A DNA stretch of 64,000 nt from Streptomyces neyagawaensis (GCF_023516595.1 NZ_JAMGBG010000027.1:1-64000); one strand, 5' to 3'. Shown: positions 27,259-35,815, counted from the stretch's first letter. Notes: generated from the letters alone by a model not told the origin. Program-made: numbers and translations.

Positions 27259-27797
27259 GCACGAGCGAGGTCAACCACCGTGCCCAGACGGTGGAGGCCT
27301 ACCGGCTGTGGTGGCAGCACGACGCCCACTGGTACCAGGGGGTGGCCAAGCGGTTCGGGCAGGAGGCCGCGAACGAGATCAACGCCGAGGCGATTCGCAA
27401 GGTCGCGTTCCAGATCGGGCAGCGCGTCGCCCGGCAGTGGGGCGTGCTCCCCGACAGCGGTGACCCGGGCAAGGACCTCGCGGAGCTGCGCCGCCGGTAC
27501 GACGAGTGCGGTGACCGGATGTTCCCGCGCGAACTGCGCAACGCCTCCACGGAGGTGGAGGGCGACGATCTGATCGTGCGCACGCTGACGCGGAACTTCG
27601 CCATCACCATGCTGCGGATGGCCGGTTCCCTGGACGGCTACCAGTGCCCGTGCACCGACATCCACGCCGGCTGGGCCGAAGGGCTCGGCGTGACCCTGAC
27701 CGAGAACCGGGCCGAGAGCTGTCTGCGGGACGGCGACAAGGCGTGCCGTCTGCTCATGCGGGTCGCCACTCCCCTCTCCACCGAAACGGAGGACTGA
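27255..27797 (+). CDS. Small Cys-containing protein, DUF6125 / ATC-hydrolase-like, role unknown
   Basis: 180 residues, ATGA overlap. The N-terminal half is helical and aromatic-rich (AYRLWWQHDAHWYQGVAKRFGQEAANEINAEA). The C-terminal half has a CPC motif (Cys131, Cys133) and ESCLRDGDKACRLLM (Cys156, Cys164), a pattern like the L-2-amino-thiazoline-4-carboxylate-hydrolase-like and DUF6125 families (recognised by eye, moderate certainty). The clustered Cys could bind metal. It sits between the candidate diazotase and an SDR. Missing steps such as dehydration or processing of a diazo intermediate make it the most interesting unassigned member. Confidence 0.6.
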   Translation: MSTSEVNHRAQTVEAYRLWWQHDAHWYQGVAKRFGQEAANEINAEAIRKVAFQIGQRVARQWGVLPDSGDPGKDLAELRRRYDECGDRMFPRELRNASTEVEGDDLIVRTLTRNFAITMLRMAGSLDGYQCPCTDIHAGWAEGLGVTLTENRAESCLRDGDKACRLLMRVATPLSTETED

Positions 27798-27800
27798 ACC

Positions 27801-28724
27801 ATGCGTATTCTCGTCGCCGGGGCCACCGGAGTGATCGGACACCCGCTGGTGGGCGCACTGCGGGCCCGGGGCCACGAGGTGAGCGCGCTGGTACGCCCGG
27901 AGTCGCGGGAGCGGGCTCCGGAGGCGGACGGCGTCGTGGTCGCCGACGCCCTCGACCGCGAGGCCCTGCTGTCGGCGGTGTCGGCCGCCCGGCCCGAGGT
28001 GGTCGTCCATCAGATGACGGCGCTGCGGCTGCTGGACGACGACCCGGTGGCGGCCTTCACCCTCACCGCGCGGCTGCGCACCGAGGGCACCGCCAACCTC
28101 GTCGAGGCGGCCCGGGCGGCCGGTGCGCGGCGGCTGGTCGCGCAGTCCATCGCCTTCGCCGCCGCCCCGGCCGGGGAGCCGGTCCTCGACGAGGACGCGC
28201 CGCTGTACGTGGACGCGCCCGATCCCGGCTGGGCCGCCACCGTAGGGGCCGTCGCCGAGCTGGAGCGGCTGGTACGGGACAGCGGGCCGCTCGCCGGGGT
28301 GGTGCTGCGGTACGGCACGCTGTACGGCCCCGGCACCCTGTACGCCCGCGACGGCGGGGCGGCCCAGGCGGTGCTGGCCGGACAGCTCCCGCTGCCCGGG
28401 GACGGTGCCGGGATCACGTCGTTCCTGCACGTGGAGGACGCCGTGGGGGCCACGGTCGCGGCCGTCGAATCGGAGGCCACCGGGGTGTTCCATGTGACCG
28501 ACGACGAGCCGGCCCCGGCCGCCCAGTGGCTGCCGCACTACGCACAGGTGCTGGGCGGGCCGTCCCCCCGTACCGTCCCGGCGGCGCTCGCGCCCCGGCT
28601 GCTCGGCTGGTTCGTGGCCCATCAGATGACCGCGGCGCACGGCGCGGCCAATGACCGGGCCCGTACGGCGCTGGGCTGGAAGCCGCTGCGGCCGAGCTGG
28701 CGCGACGGGCTGGGCCGGGAATGA
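27801..28724 (+). CDS. Atypical SDR / NAD(P)-dependent epimerase-dehydratase-like protein
   Basis: 307 residues. The Rossmann motif GATGVIG is at 7-13, with VVHQMTALRLLDDD and VLRYGTLYGPGTLY typical of extended SDRs, and a C-terminal ALGWKPLRPSWRDGL ending. The YxxxK catalytic pair is not seen at its usual place (the segment reads ATVGAVAELERLV), so classical dehydrogenase chemistry is doubtful. It could donate hydride from NAD(P)H without acid/base residues, for example to replace a diazo group. Start three bases after the preceding stop; stop overlaps the monooxygenase gene. Confidence 0.75.
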   Translation: MRILVAGATGVIGHPLVGALRARGHEVSALVRPESRERAPEADGVVVADALDREALLSAVSAARPEVVVHQMTALRLLDDDPVAAFTLTARLRTEGTANLVEAARAAGARRLVAQSIAFAAAPAGEPVLDEDAPLYVDAPDPGWAATVGAVAELERLVRDSGPLAGVVLRYGTLYGPGTLYARDGGAAQAVLAGQLPLPGDGAGITSFLHVEDAVGATVAAVESEATGVFHVTDDEPAPAAQWLPHYAQVLGGPSPRTVPAALAPRLLGWFVAHQMTAAHGAANDRARTALGWKPLRPSWRDGLGRE

Positions 28725-30649
28725 CCGGAGCCAGTGACTCTCTCGCCGTCGGTGTGATCGGTGCCGGTCCGCGCGGGCTCTCGGTACTGGAGCGGATCTG
28801 CGCCAACGCCGGCGACGGGGCTCACCGCAGGATCGTGGTCCACCTGGTCGACCCTCACCCGCCCGGCGCGGGCGCGGTGTGGCGGACCGACCAGCCCGGT
28901 GAGCTGCTGATGAACACGGTCGCCTCCCAGGTGACCCTGTTCACCGACGACAGCGTGGACTGCGCCGGACCGTCCGTGCCGGGTCCCAGTCTGTACGAGT
29001 GGGCGCGCATGCTCTGCGACGGCACGGTTACCGGGGATCACCCGGCCCGGCTCCTGGACGAGGCGCGGCGGCTCGGCCCGGACACCTACCCGACCCGGGC
29101 GTTCCACGGCTCCTACCTGGAGTGGGTGTTCCGGTACGTCTTGGGCACGGCGCCTCACCAGGTGACGGTCCACACGCACCGGGCAACCGCGGTCGCGCTG
29201 GAGGACACCCCGGACGGGCGGCAGACGGTCGTACTGGAGGGTGGCGGTCGGCTGGCCGGACTGGACGCCTTGGTGCTGGCGCTCGGCCACGGTGACCTGG
29301 AGCCCGGCCCTGAGGAGCGGGAGCTGCGCTCCTTCGCCGAACGGCACGGCGGTGTCTTCGTGGGGCCCGGCAACCCGGCCGACGCCGATCTGAGCGGTAT
29401 CGGGCCAGGCACACGGGTGGCGCTGCGCGGACTGGGGCTGAACTTCTTCGACCTCGTGGCGCTGTTCACCGAGGGCCGCGGCGGCACCTTCAAGGAGAGC
29501 CAGTCCGGTCCGGTGTACATCCCGAGCGGCAACGAGCCGGTCCTGTACGCCGGTTCGCGGCGCGGAGTGCCGTACCACGCCCGGGGGGAGAACGAGAAGG
29601 GCGCACTCGGCCGCCACCACCCGCGGTTCCTCACACCGGAGGTCATCGCCGGGCTGCGGCGCCGGGCGGACGGCGGCCGGCCCGTCGGCTTTCGCGACGA
29701 CATCTGGCCGCTGATCGACCGGGAGGTCCGCACGGTCTTCCACGAGGCGTGGATCCGGGCCGCCCACGGGCCCGGGGCCGCCGCGGAGTTCGTACGGGCG
29801 TGTCTGGCCGGGGAGGACGCGGCGGCCCTCCTCGACCGGTACGCGGTGCCACCCGGTGAGCGGTGGGACTGGCAGCGGATCGAACGCCCTTACGGCGACC
29901 GGACCTTCGCCGACCGTGACGACTTCCGGCACTGGCTGCTGGGGTATCTGCGGCGGGATGTCGCCGAGGCCCGCCGGGGGAATGTGACCGGACCGCTGAA
30001 GTCCGCGCTGGACGCCCTGCGGGATCTGCGCAACGAGATCCGGCTGGTGGTCGACCACGGCGGTGTCTCCGGCGCGTCGTACCGGGACGAACTGGACGGT
30101 TGGTACACGCCGTTGAACGCCTTCACCTCGATCGGTCCCCCGGCCTTCCGGATCGAGCAGCTGATCGCGCTGATCGAGGCCGAGGTACTGCATGTGGTCG
30201 GTCCGGGGATGCGGGTACGGCCTTCCGAGTCCGAGGGCGGGTTCCTGGTGGACGCGGAGCTGGTGTCGGCGCCGCCGGTGCTGGTGAGCGCCCTGGTGGA
30301 GGCGCGGCTGCCCGCTGTCGATCTGCGGCGGAGCGCCGATCCGCTGCTGCGTGGGCTGCTCTCCGCCGGCCGGTGCGCCCCGTACCGGCTGAACGGCTGG
30401 GAGACGGGCGGGCTCGCGGTGACAGGGAGCCCGCCCCGGCTGGTGGACGCGGCGGGCCGGGCGCATCCGCGCCGTTTCGCCTTCGGGGTGCCCACGGAGG
30501 GCGTGCGCTGGGTGACGGCGGTCGGCGTCCGGCCGGGCGTCGGCTCGGTGACGCTGGAGGACTCGGACGCGATCGCGCGGGCCGTGCTCGGGTCGGCCGA
30601 GGCCGGTCCACCGGTGGGCGCAGGTGTCACGACGACCCGTCAGGCGTGA
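28721..30649 (+). CDS. FAD-dependent monooxygenase, CreE/FzmM-like (aspartate N-oxidation)
   Basis: 642 residues. The FAD-binding motif GAGPRG is at 14-19 in GVIGAGPRGLSVLERIC, and VHLVDPHPPGAGAVW follows. A second domain and a long C-terminal part are of the FAD/NAD(P)-binding type typical of CreE/FzmM. Those enzymes oxidise L-aspartate to nitrosuccinate (established for cremeomycin and fosfazinomycin). The next gene encodes a fumarase/adenylosuccinate-lyase homologue, the obligate partner releasing nitrous acid, so the pair is diagnostic. ATGA overlap with the SDR gene. Confidence 0.8.
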   Translation: MTGASDSLAVGVIGAGPRGLSVLERICANAGDGAHRRIVVHLVDPHPPGAGAVWRTDQPGELLMNTVASQVTLFTDDSVDCAGPSVPGPSLYEWARMLCDGTVTGDHPARLLDEARRLGPDTYPTRAFHGSYLEWVFRYVLGTAPHQVTVHTHRATAVALEDTPDGRQTVVLEGGGRLAGLDALVLALGHGDLEPGPEERELRSFAERHGGVFVGPGNPADADLSGIGPGTRVALRGLGLNFFDLVALFTEGRGGTFKESQSGPVYIPSGNEPVLYAGSRRGVPYHARGENEKGALGRHHPRFLTPEVIAGLRRRADGGRPVGFRDDIWPLIDREVRTVFHEAWIRAAHGPGAAAEFVRACLAGEDAAALLDRYAVPPGERWDWQRIERPYGDRTFADRDDFRHWLLGYLRRDVAEARRGNVTGPLKSALDALRDLRNEIRLVVDHGGVSGASYRDELDGWYTPLNAFTSIGPPAFRIEQLIALIEAEVLHVVGPGMRVRPSESEGGFLVDAELVSAPPVLVSALVEARLPAVDLRRSADPLLRGLLSAGRCAPYRLNGWETGGLAVTGSPPRLVDAAGRAHPRRFAFGVPTEGVRWVTAVGVRPGVGSVTLEDSDAIARAVLGSAEAGPPVGAGVTTTRQA

Positions 30650-30670
30650 GGGCAGAGGAGGTCTGGGAGC

Positions 30671-32146
30671 GTGAACGGGATGTCTGTGGGCACCGACGCG
30701 GGTCTGCTCGCCCCCACCTGGGCGGGCACACCCGTGGCGGCCGAGGCGACCGACGAGGCGTGGCTGCAGGCCATGCTCGACGCCGAGGTGGCGCTGGCAC
30801 GGGCCCAGCACGCCGTGGGGCTGACGCCCGCCGCCGCGGTGGAGGCGATCGCCTCGGTGGCCCGTACGGACCGGCTGGACCTGGTCGCCCTGGCCCACGC
30901 GGCCCGGGCCGCCGCCAACCCGGTGGTGGCGCTGGTCACCGCCTTCACCGAAGTGGTCGCGGCCAAGGACGCGGCCGCCGCCGAGTACGTCCACCGGGGG
31001 TCGACCAGCCAGGACATCCTCGACTCGGCGGCCATGCTGGTGGCCCGCCGGGTACTCGGCCTGATCGCCGCCGATCTGGACCGCACCGCCGCCGCCCTGG
31101 CCGCACTGGCCGACACGCATCGCCACACCGTTCTGGCCGGGCGCACCCTGGCCCAGCACGCGGTGCCCACCACGTTCGGCCTGAAGGCCGCGGGCTGGCT
31201 GCGGCTGGTCGCCGACGCCCTGGCCCGGGTGCGGGCGGTCGGGTCCACCCTCCCGGCCCAGCTCGGCGGCGCGGCGGGCACGCTCGCCGCGTACCGCGAG
31301 TACGCGGCCCTTGACCGCGGGGAGACCGGCGGCCGGGCCTCTGACCGCGGCGGGGTGGAGCTGCTGGGGCCGTTCGCCGAGGCGCTGGGGCTGGCCGAGC
31401 CGGTACTGCCCTGGCACACCGTCCGTACGCCGGTCGCCGAGCTGGGGGCGGTGCTCCAGCTGGTCACCGGAGCGCTCGGGAAGTTCGCGCTCGATGTGCA
31501 GACGCTGTCCCGTACCGAGATCGGTGAGGTGTCCGAGCCGGCGGCCGCCGGGCGCGGAGCCTCCTCCGCCATGCCGCAGAAGCGGAACCCCGCGCTCGCC
31601 ACCCTGATCGTGGCGGCCGCCCGTCAGGTCCCCGCCCATGCCCTCGTCCTTGCCCAGTGTCTGCTGGCCGAGGACGAGCGGCCCGCCGGGGCGTGGCACG
31701 CCGAGTGGCAGCCCCTGCGGGAGGCACTGCGGCTGGCGGGCGGGGCCGCGCACACCGCCGTCGAACTCGCCGAGGGGCTGATCGTCCACCCGGACCGGAT
31801 GCGGGCCAACCTCGAACTGACCGGGGGCGCTCTCGTCACCGAGCGGCTGGCGGTGGCCCTCGCCCCGGTGCTCGGCAAGGTGCGGGCGAAGAAGCTGCTG
31901 ACCGCCGCCTCGGCCGAGGCGGCCGACACGGGGCGGACGATCAACGAGGTGCTGTCCGGCCACCCCGAGCTGTCGGCGCGCTTCACCCCCGCCGAGCTGT
32001 CGGGACTACTCGACCCGGCCCGCTACACGGGGGCGGCCGACGCGCTGGTCGACCGGGCACTGCGCGCATGGGATCCCGCGGACGCCGACAACGCGACGCG
32101 ACAGGCCACGACAGGACAGGAAAGGGAAGGAAGGCACGATGGCTGA
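30671..32146 (+). CDS. Nitrosuccinate lyase-like enzyme (CreD/FzmL-like; fumarase/ASL superfamily)
   Basis: 491 residues from a GTG with AGGAGG nine bases upstream; an ATG nine bases later is possible. The superfamily signature GASSAMPQKRNP is at 296-307, with RGSTSQDILDSAAM and TVLAGRTLAQHAVPTTFGLKAAGW upstream as in cycloisomerase-like members. Alone it could be a 3-carboxymuconate cycloisomerase, but no other protocatechuate genes are present. Next to the CreE-like oxygenase it most likely cleaves nitrosuccinate to fumarate and nitrous acid. Overlaps the ketoreductase gene by eight bases. Confidence 0.8.
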   Translation: MNGMSVGTDAGLLAPTWAGTPVAAEATDEAWLQAMLDAEVALARAQHAVGLTPAAAVEAIASVARTDRLDLVALAHAARAAANPVVALVTAFTEVVAAKDAAAAEYVHRGSTSQDILDSAAMLVARRVLGLIAADLDRTAAALAALADTHRHTVLAGRTLAQHAVPTTFGLKAAGWLRLVADALARVRAVGSTLPAQLGGAAGTLAAYREYAALDRGETGGRASDRGGVELLGPFAEALGLAEPVLPWHTVRTPVAELGAVLQLVTGALGKFALDVQTLSRTEIGEVSEPAAAGRGASSAMPQKRNPALATLIVAAARQVPAHALVLAQCLLAEDERPAGAWHAEWQPLREALRLAGGAAHTAVELAEGLIVHPDRMRANLELTGGALVTERLAVALAPVLGKVRAKKLLTAASAEAADTGRTINEVLSGHPELSARFTPAELSGLLDPARYTGAADALVDRALRAWDPADADNATRQATTGQEREGRHDG

Positions 32147-32855
32147 GGCAACGCCCCGCTCGGTCCTGGTGACCGGGGGAAACAGGGGAATCGGGCTGGC
32201 CATAGCCCGCCGCTTCCTGGCTGCCGGGGACCTGGTCACGGTGACCTACCGCAGTGAGGCACCAGCCGGCGACGAAGGCTTTCTTTCCGTGCGGTGCGAT
32301 GTGACGGACGCGCAGGAGGTGGACCAGGCCTTCAAGGAGGCCGAGGCGGCCCACGGTCCGGTCACCGTCCTGGTCGCCAACGCGGGCACCAGCCAGGACC
32401 GTCTCCTGATACGGATGAGTGAAGCGGACTTCACCTCCGTCATCGACACCAACCTCACCGGGGCCTTCCGCGTCGCCCAGCGCGCGGTGCGCGGAATGCT
32501 CCGGGAACGCCATGGCCGTATTGTGCTGATCTCCTCCACGGCGGCCCTGCACGGCCACCCCGGACAGACCAACTACGCGGCGGCGAAGGCGGGTCTGGTC
32601 GGTTTCGCACGGTCACTGACCCAGGAGCTCGGCCCCCGGGACATCACCTGCAACGTGGTGGCTCCCGGCCTGATCGAGACGGACATGACCCGTGCGCTCA
32701 CCGAGGAGCAGCGCAAAGAGCTGCTGCGGCAGACCCCGGCCGGACGGCCGGCCCACCCCGAGGAGGTCGCCGACGCGGTGGCGTTCCTGGCCGGCGCCGG
32801 CTCTGTGCGCGGCGCCGTGATCCCGGTCGACGGAGGCGCGGGCCTGGGGCACTGA
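32139..32855 (+). CDS. 3-oxoacyl-ACP reductase (FabG-like ketoreductase)
   Basis: 238 residues. NADPH motif GGNRGIG at 13-19, NAG at 81-83, catalytic Ser133, Tyr146 and Lys150 (ISSTAAL, NYAAAK), and the C-terminal GGAGLGH. It would reduce the beta-keto group after each extension by the KS. It is the last gene of the operon, followed by two strong hairpins. No dehydratase gene is found nearby, so the hydroxyl formed may be removed by a housekeeping FabZ-like enzyme or by an unrecognised protein of the operon. Confidence 0.9.
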   Translation: MAEATPRSVLVTGGNRGIGLAIARRFLAAGDLVTVTYRSEAPAGDEGFLSVRCDVTDAQEVDQAFKEAEAAHGPVTVLVANAGTSQDRLLIRMSEADFTSVIDTNLTGAFRVAQRAVRGMLRERHGRIVLISSTAALHGHPGQTNYAAAKAGLVGFARSLTQELGPRDITCNVVAPGLIETDMTRALTEEQRKELLRQTPAGRPAHPEEVADAVAFLAGAGSVRGAVIPVDGGAGLGH

Positions 32856-32866
32856 GGCCGGTCACC

Positions 32867-32897
32867 CCCGCCGGGCCCGGGCGCTGAGCCCGGCGGG
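32867..32897. terminator. Terminator after the biosynthetic operon
   Basis: Perfect 10-bp stem CCCGCCGGGC (32867-32876) with GCCCGGCGGG (32888-32897), loop 11 nt, 11 bp after the ketoreductase stop. Confidence 0.65.
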
Positions 32898-32924
32898 CCC
32901 GACACCGCAGGGGCCCGAGAGCAG

Positions 32925-32962
32925 GGTGGGGAGGGGCTCGGAGAGCCTCCCCCCTCCCCACC
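32925..32962. terminator. Terminator at the pgi end
   Basis: 12-bp perfect stem GGTGGGGAGGGG (32925-32936) with CCCCTCCCCACC (32951-32962), loop 14 nt, 7 bp beyond the pgi stop on the minus strand. Together with the previous hairpin it isolates the two convergent units. Confidence 0.65.
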
Positions 32963-32969
32963 CGATCCA

Positions 32970-34625
32970 CTACCGACGGCCGCGCAGCTCCCGGTACTTG
33001 GCGACCAGGGCCCGCGTGGACGCGTCCAGACCCGGCACCTCGGCGCCCTCGGTCAGGGCGGGCTCCACCCGCTTGGCGAGGACCTTGCCCAGCTCGACGC
33101 CCCACTGGTCGAAGGAGTCGATGTTCCAGACGGCGCCCTGGACGAACACCTTGTGCTCGTACAGCGCGATCAGCTGGCCGAGGACCGACGGGGTCAGCTC
33201 CTTCGCCAGGATCGTGGTCGTGGGGTGGTTGCCCTTGAACGTCTTGTGCGGCACCAGTTCCTCGGGCACGCCCTCGGCCCGCACCTCGTCCGGTGTCTTG
33301 CCGAAGGCCAGCGCCTGCGGCTGGGCGAAGAAGTTCGCCATCAGCAGGTCGTGCTGGGCCCTGAACCGCTCACCGAGGTCGGCGATCGGCTCGGCGAAGC
33401 CGATGAAGTCCGCCGGGATCAGCTTCGTGCCCTGGTGGATCAGCTGGTAGTAGGCGTGCTGCCCGTTCGTGCCGGGCGTGCCCCACACCACCGGCCCGGT
33501 CTGCCACTCGACCTCCTGGCCGTCGCGGCCCACGGACTTGCCGTTGGACTCCATGTCCAGCTGCTGGAGGTACGCCGTGAACTTGGACAGGTAGTGGCTG
33601 TACGGCAGGACCGCGTGGGACTGGGCGTCGTGGAAGTTGCCGTACCAGATGCCGAGCAGGCCCAGCAGCAGCGGCACATTGGACTCGGCGGGCGCGGTGC
33701 GGAAGTGCTCGTCGACGATCCGGAAGCCGTCGAGCATCTCCCGGAAGCGGTCCGGGCCGATCGCGATCATCAGCGACAGACCGATCGCCGAGTCGAACGA
33801 GTAGCGGCCGCCGACCCAGTCCCAGAACTCGAACATGTTGGCGGTGTCGATACCGAAGTCCGACACCTTCCCGGCGTTCGTCGAGAGCGCGACGAAGTGC
33901 TTGGCGACGGCCTCGGGGCCCGCCTTCAGCTCGGTCAGCAGCCAGTCGCGGGCGGAGGTCGCGTTGGTGATCGTCTCGATCGTGGTGAACGTCTTCGAGG
34001 CGATGATGAACAGCGTCTCCGCCGCGTCCAGGTCCCGTACGGCCTCGTGCAGGTCGGCCCCGTCGACGTTCGACACGAAGCGGACGACCAGGTCGCGGTC
34101 GGTGTAGGAGCGCAGCGCCTCGTACGCCATGGCCGGGCCCAGGTCGGAGCCGCCGATGCCGACGTTGACGATGTTCTTGATGCGCCTGCCGGTGTGTCCG
34201 GTCCACTCGCCGGAGCGGATCCTCTCGGCGAAGCCGGCCATCTTGTCGAGGACGGCGTGCACGGCCGACACCACGTTCTCGCCGTCGACCTCGATCACCG
34301 CGTCACGCGGGGCGCGCAGCGCGGTGTGCAGGACGGCGCGGTCCTCGGTGGTGTTGATCTTCTCGCCGCGGAACATGGCGTCCCGCAGTCCGAACACGTC
34401 GGTCGCGGCGGCCAGCTCCCGCAGCAGCCGCAGTGTCTCGTCGGTGACCAGGTGCTTGGAGTAGTCGACGTGCAGATCGCCGACCTCCAGCGTGTACCCG
34501 GCGCCGCGTCCGGGGTCGGCCGCGAACAGCTCCCGCAGCTGTACGTCGCCCAGCTGCTCCCGGTGCTCGGCCAGCGCGGTCCACTCGGGCGTCTGGTTGA
34601 GCCTGGTACGGCTTTCTGCGTTCAT
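32970..34625 (-). CDS. pgi: Glucose-6-phosphate isomerase
   Basis: 551 residues. Interconverts glucose-6- and fructose-6-phosphate, linking glycolysis to the pentose phosphate genes at 8-15 kb. Visible motifs include [19 protein letters not shown], the sugar-phosphate loop [37 protein letters not shown] and [15 protein letters not shown], with catalytic Glu and His residues in conserved blocks. Length and C-terminus are normal. It is divergent in function but not strand from rbpA, 241 bp upstream, and has its own promoter region. Confidence 0.96.
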   Translation of the reverse strand: MNAESRTRLNQTPEWTALAEHREQLGDVQLRELFAADPGRGAGYTLEVGDLHVDYSKHLVTDETLRLLRELAAATDVFGLRDAMFRGEKINTTEDRAVLHTALRAPRDAVIEVDGENVVSAVHAVLDKMAGFAERIRSGEWTGHTGRRIKNIVNVGIGGSDLGPAMAYEALRSYTDRDLVVRFVSNVDGADLHEAVRDLDAAETLFIIASKTFTTIETITNATSARDWLLTELKAGPEAVAKHFVALSTNAGKVSDFGIDTANMFEFWDWVGGRYSFDSAIGLSLMIAIGPDRFREMLDGFRIVDEHFRTAPAESNVPLLLGLLGIWYGNFHDAQSHAVLPYSHYLSKFTAYLQQLDMESNGKSVGRDGQEVEWQTGPVVWGTPGTNGQHAYYQLIHQGTKLIPADFIGFAEPIADLGERFRAQHDLLMANFFAQPQALAFGKTPDEVRAEGVPEELVPHKTFKGNHPTTTILAKELTPSVLGQLIALYEHKVFVQGAVWNIDSFDQWGVELGKVLAKRVEPALTEGAEVPGLDASTRALVAKYRELRGRR

Positions 34626-34829
34626 CTCGGACTTCAGCCTTCTTTCCTACTGGTCCTGCGTACCTTGCCCCGCTGCCGGTCCCAACTTAATTGATCACGA
34701 GGCGACACGAGCGAGTCGTCCCGCCGTGGTCCGGCTCGACAAGAGATACGTCGGCCGTGCGCACCGGTGTCAGCGTGTCGAGGGACAGGAGGCGAACAGG
34801 AGGGAAAGCGGTGCCCGGCGAACGACTAC

Positions 34830-34855
34830 GGCCGGACACCCTGGGGTGCCCGGCC
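34830..34855 (-). terminator. Terminator downstream of rbpA
   Basis: GGCCGGACACC (34830-34840) pairs with GGTGCCCGGCC (34845-34855) with one mismatch, loop 4 nt. It lies 11 bp after the rbpA stop on the minus strand. Confidence 0.55.
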
Positions 34856-34866
34856 GGCCGCACTTC

Positions 34867-35202
34867 CTAGATCTCGCCCCGCAGTTTGGCGAGCGCCTCG
34901 GCGAGGATCGCCTCGCCGTCCGCGTCGCTGCGTCGCTCCCGCACATACGCGAGGTGCGTCTTGTAGGGCTCGGTGCGCGGTGGGTCCGGCGGGTTGTCCC
35001 GGTCCTGTCCGGCCGGGAAGCCGCAGCGCGGGCAGTCCCAGGTGTCGGGGACCTGCGCGTCGCTTGCGAAGCTCGGCTGGGTCTCGTGTCCGTTGGAGCA
35101 CCAGAAGGAGATGCGAAGCCGGGGTGCGGACTCGCCGCGCTCGGCTTCGCCCATCGGCCCCGCCCCGACCCGGCTTCCTCGGATCGCGTTGCCACTTGCC
35201 AC
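34867..35202 (-). CDS. rbpA: RNA polymerase-binding protein RbpA
   Basis: 111 residues from a GTG (GTGGCAAGTGGC) with GGGAG upstream. RbpA binds the principal sigma factor and stabilises promoter complexes in actinobacteria (established). Visible features: the N-terminal RGSRVGAGPMGEAERGE segment, the core zinc-type domain with Cys in FWCSNGHETQPSFA and DCPRCGFPAG, and the sigma-interaction region RTEPYKTHLAYVRERRSDADGEAILAEAL. Its leader contains an inverted repeat (35230-35256). rbpA is known to respond to the oxidative-stress sigma factor SigR in S. coelicolor, but I could not find a good SigR promoter by eye. Confidence 0.96.
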   Translation of the reverse strand: MASGNAIRGSRVGAGPMGEAERGESAPRLRISFWCSNGHETQPSFASDAQVPDTWDCPRCGFPAGQDRDNPPDPPRTEPYKTHLAYVRERRSDADGEAILAEALAKLRGEI

Positions 35203-35229
35203 GGTCGTAACTCCCTGCGTGATGGTGCG

Positions 35230-35256
35230 GCGAAGCGAGTCGGCGTTTCGCTTCGC
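35230..35256 (-). promoter_or_regulatory. Inverted repeat in the rbpA leader
   Basis: Perfect 9-bp arms GCGAAGCGA (35230-35238) and TCGCTTCGC (35248-35256), loop 9 nt, 28 bp before the rbpA start. TAGACT just upstream on the minus strand (about 35268-35273) could be the -10, placing the repeat in the transcript leader. Confidence 0.45.
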
Positions 35257-35426
35257 TGCGAGCGCCTCAGTCTACGTAAGGCCCAACGCGCGTCCAGTGA
35301 TTGGAGTTACATCCCATCCCAGACGCAAGCCCCATGATAGGCCGCGCTCGAAGTCGCGTACCCAGCATGGGGCTTTACGTGCGGATTGGTGCGTCCGTGA
35401 CGCGTTGTCCTACGCGGACCCGAGGG

Positions 35427-35657
35427 TCAGTTGTTGACCTTCATGAGGATGCCGAGTACGACAATGCACGCGAACCACAGCAGACCGACCACCACGGTGA
35501 TCCGGTCGAGGTTGCGCTCGGCGACCGAGGAGCCGCCGACGGACGACTGCATGCCGCCACCGAACATGTCGGAGAGGCCGCCGCCCTTGCCCTTGTGCAT
35601 CAGCACCAGCAGCATCAGCAACCCGCTGAAGACGATCAGGGCGATCGAGAACCCCAT
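35427..35657 (-). CDS. secG: Preprotein translocase subunit SecG
   Basis: 76 residues with two hydrophobic segments (about 3-20 and 55-73) joined by the conserved KGKGGGLSDMFGGGMQSSVGGSS loop. Accessory subunit of the SecYEG channel. The ATG at 35657 was chosen because upstream codons (PPCPCRPSRSEE) are unlike SecG. It follows tpiA on the same strand but a strong hairpin separates them, so it probably has its own promoter. Confidence 0.95.
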   Translation of the reverse strand: MGFSIALIVFSGLLMLLVLMHKGKGGGLSDMFGGGMQSSVGGSSVAERNLDRITVVVGLLWFACIVVLGILMKVNN

Positions 35658-35775
35658 AACCACGGCTGGACCAACTTCCTCGGATCTGGATGGACGACAG
35701 GGGCATGGCGGCTGAGCCATGCCCCCGCAAGACTACGACGTTACGTCGCTAGCGCCTACTCACCTTTCCCTGATC

Positions 35776-35815
35776 GCCGTCGGGACGCTCTGATCCGGTG
35801 TCGCGTCCCGACGGC
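35776..35815 (-). terminator. Terminator directly after tpiA
   Basis: Perfect 13-bp stem GCCGTCGGGACGC (35776-35788) with GCGTCCCGACGGC (35803-35815), loop 14 nt. The arm touches the tpiA stop codon. Confidence 0.75.

Noticed and set aside
28622..31963. Long minus-strand open frame across the oxygenase and lyase genes
   Set aside because: Same cause: a GC-bias shadow with no recognisable motif.
30671..32146. Reading the lyase as 3-carboxymuconate cycloisomerase of protocatechuate catabolism
   Set aside because: No other beta-ketoadipate genes are near and it directly follows the CreE-like oxygenase.
35203..35330. SigR-type promoter upstream of rbpA
   Set aside because: GGGAT elements are present on the minus strand but the GTT partner is about 23 nt away rather than the expected spacing.
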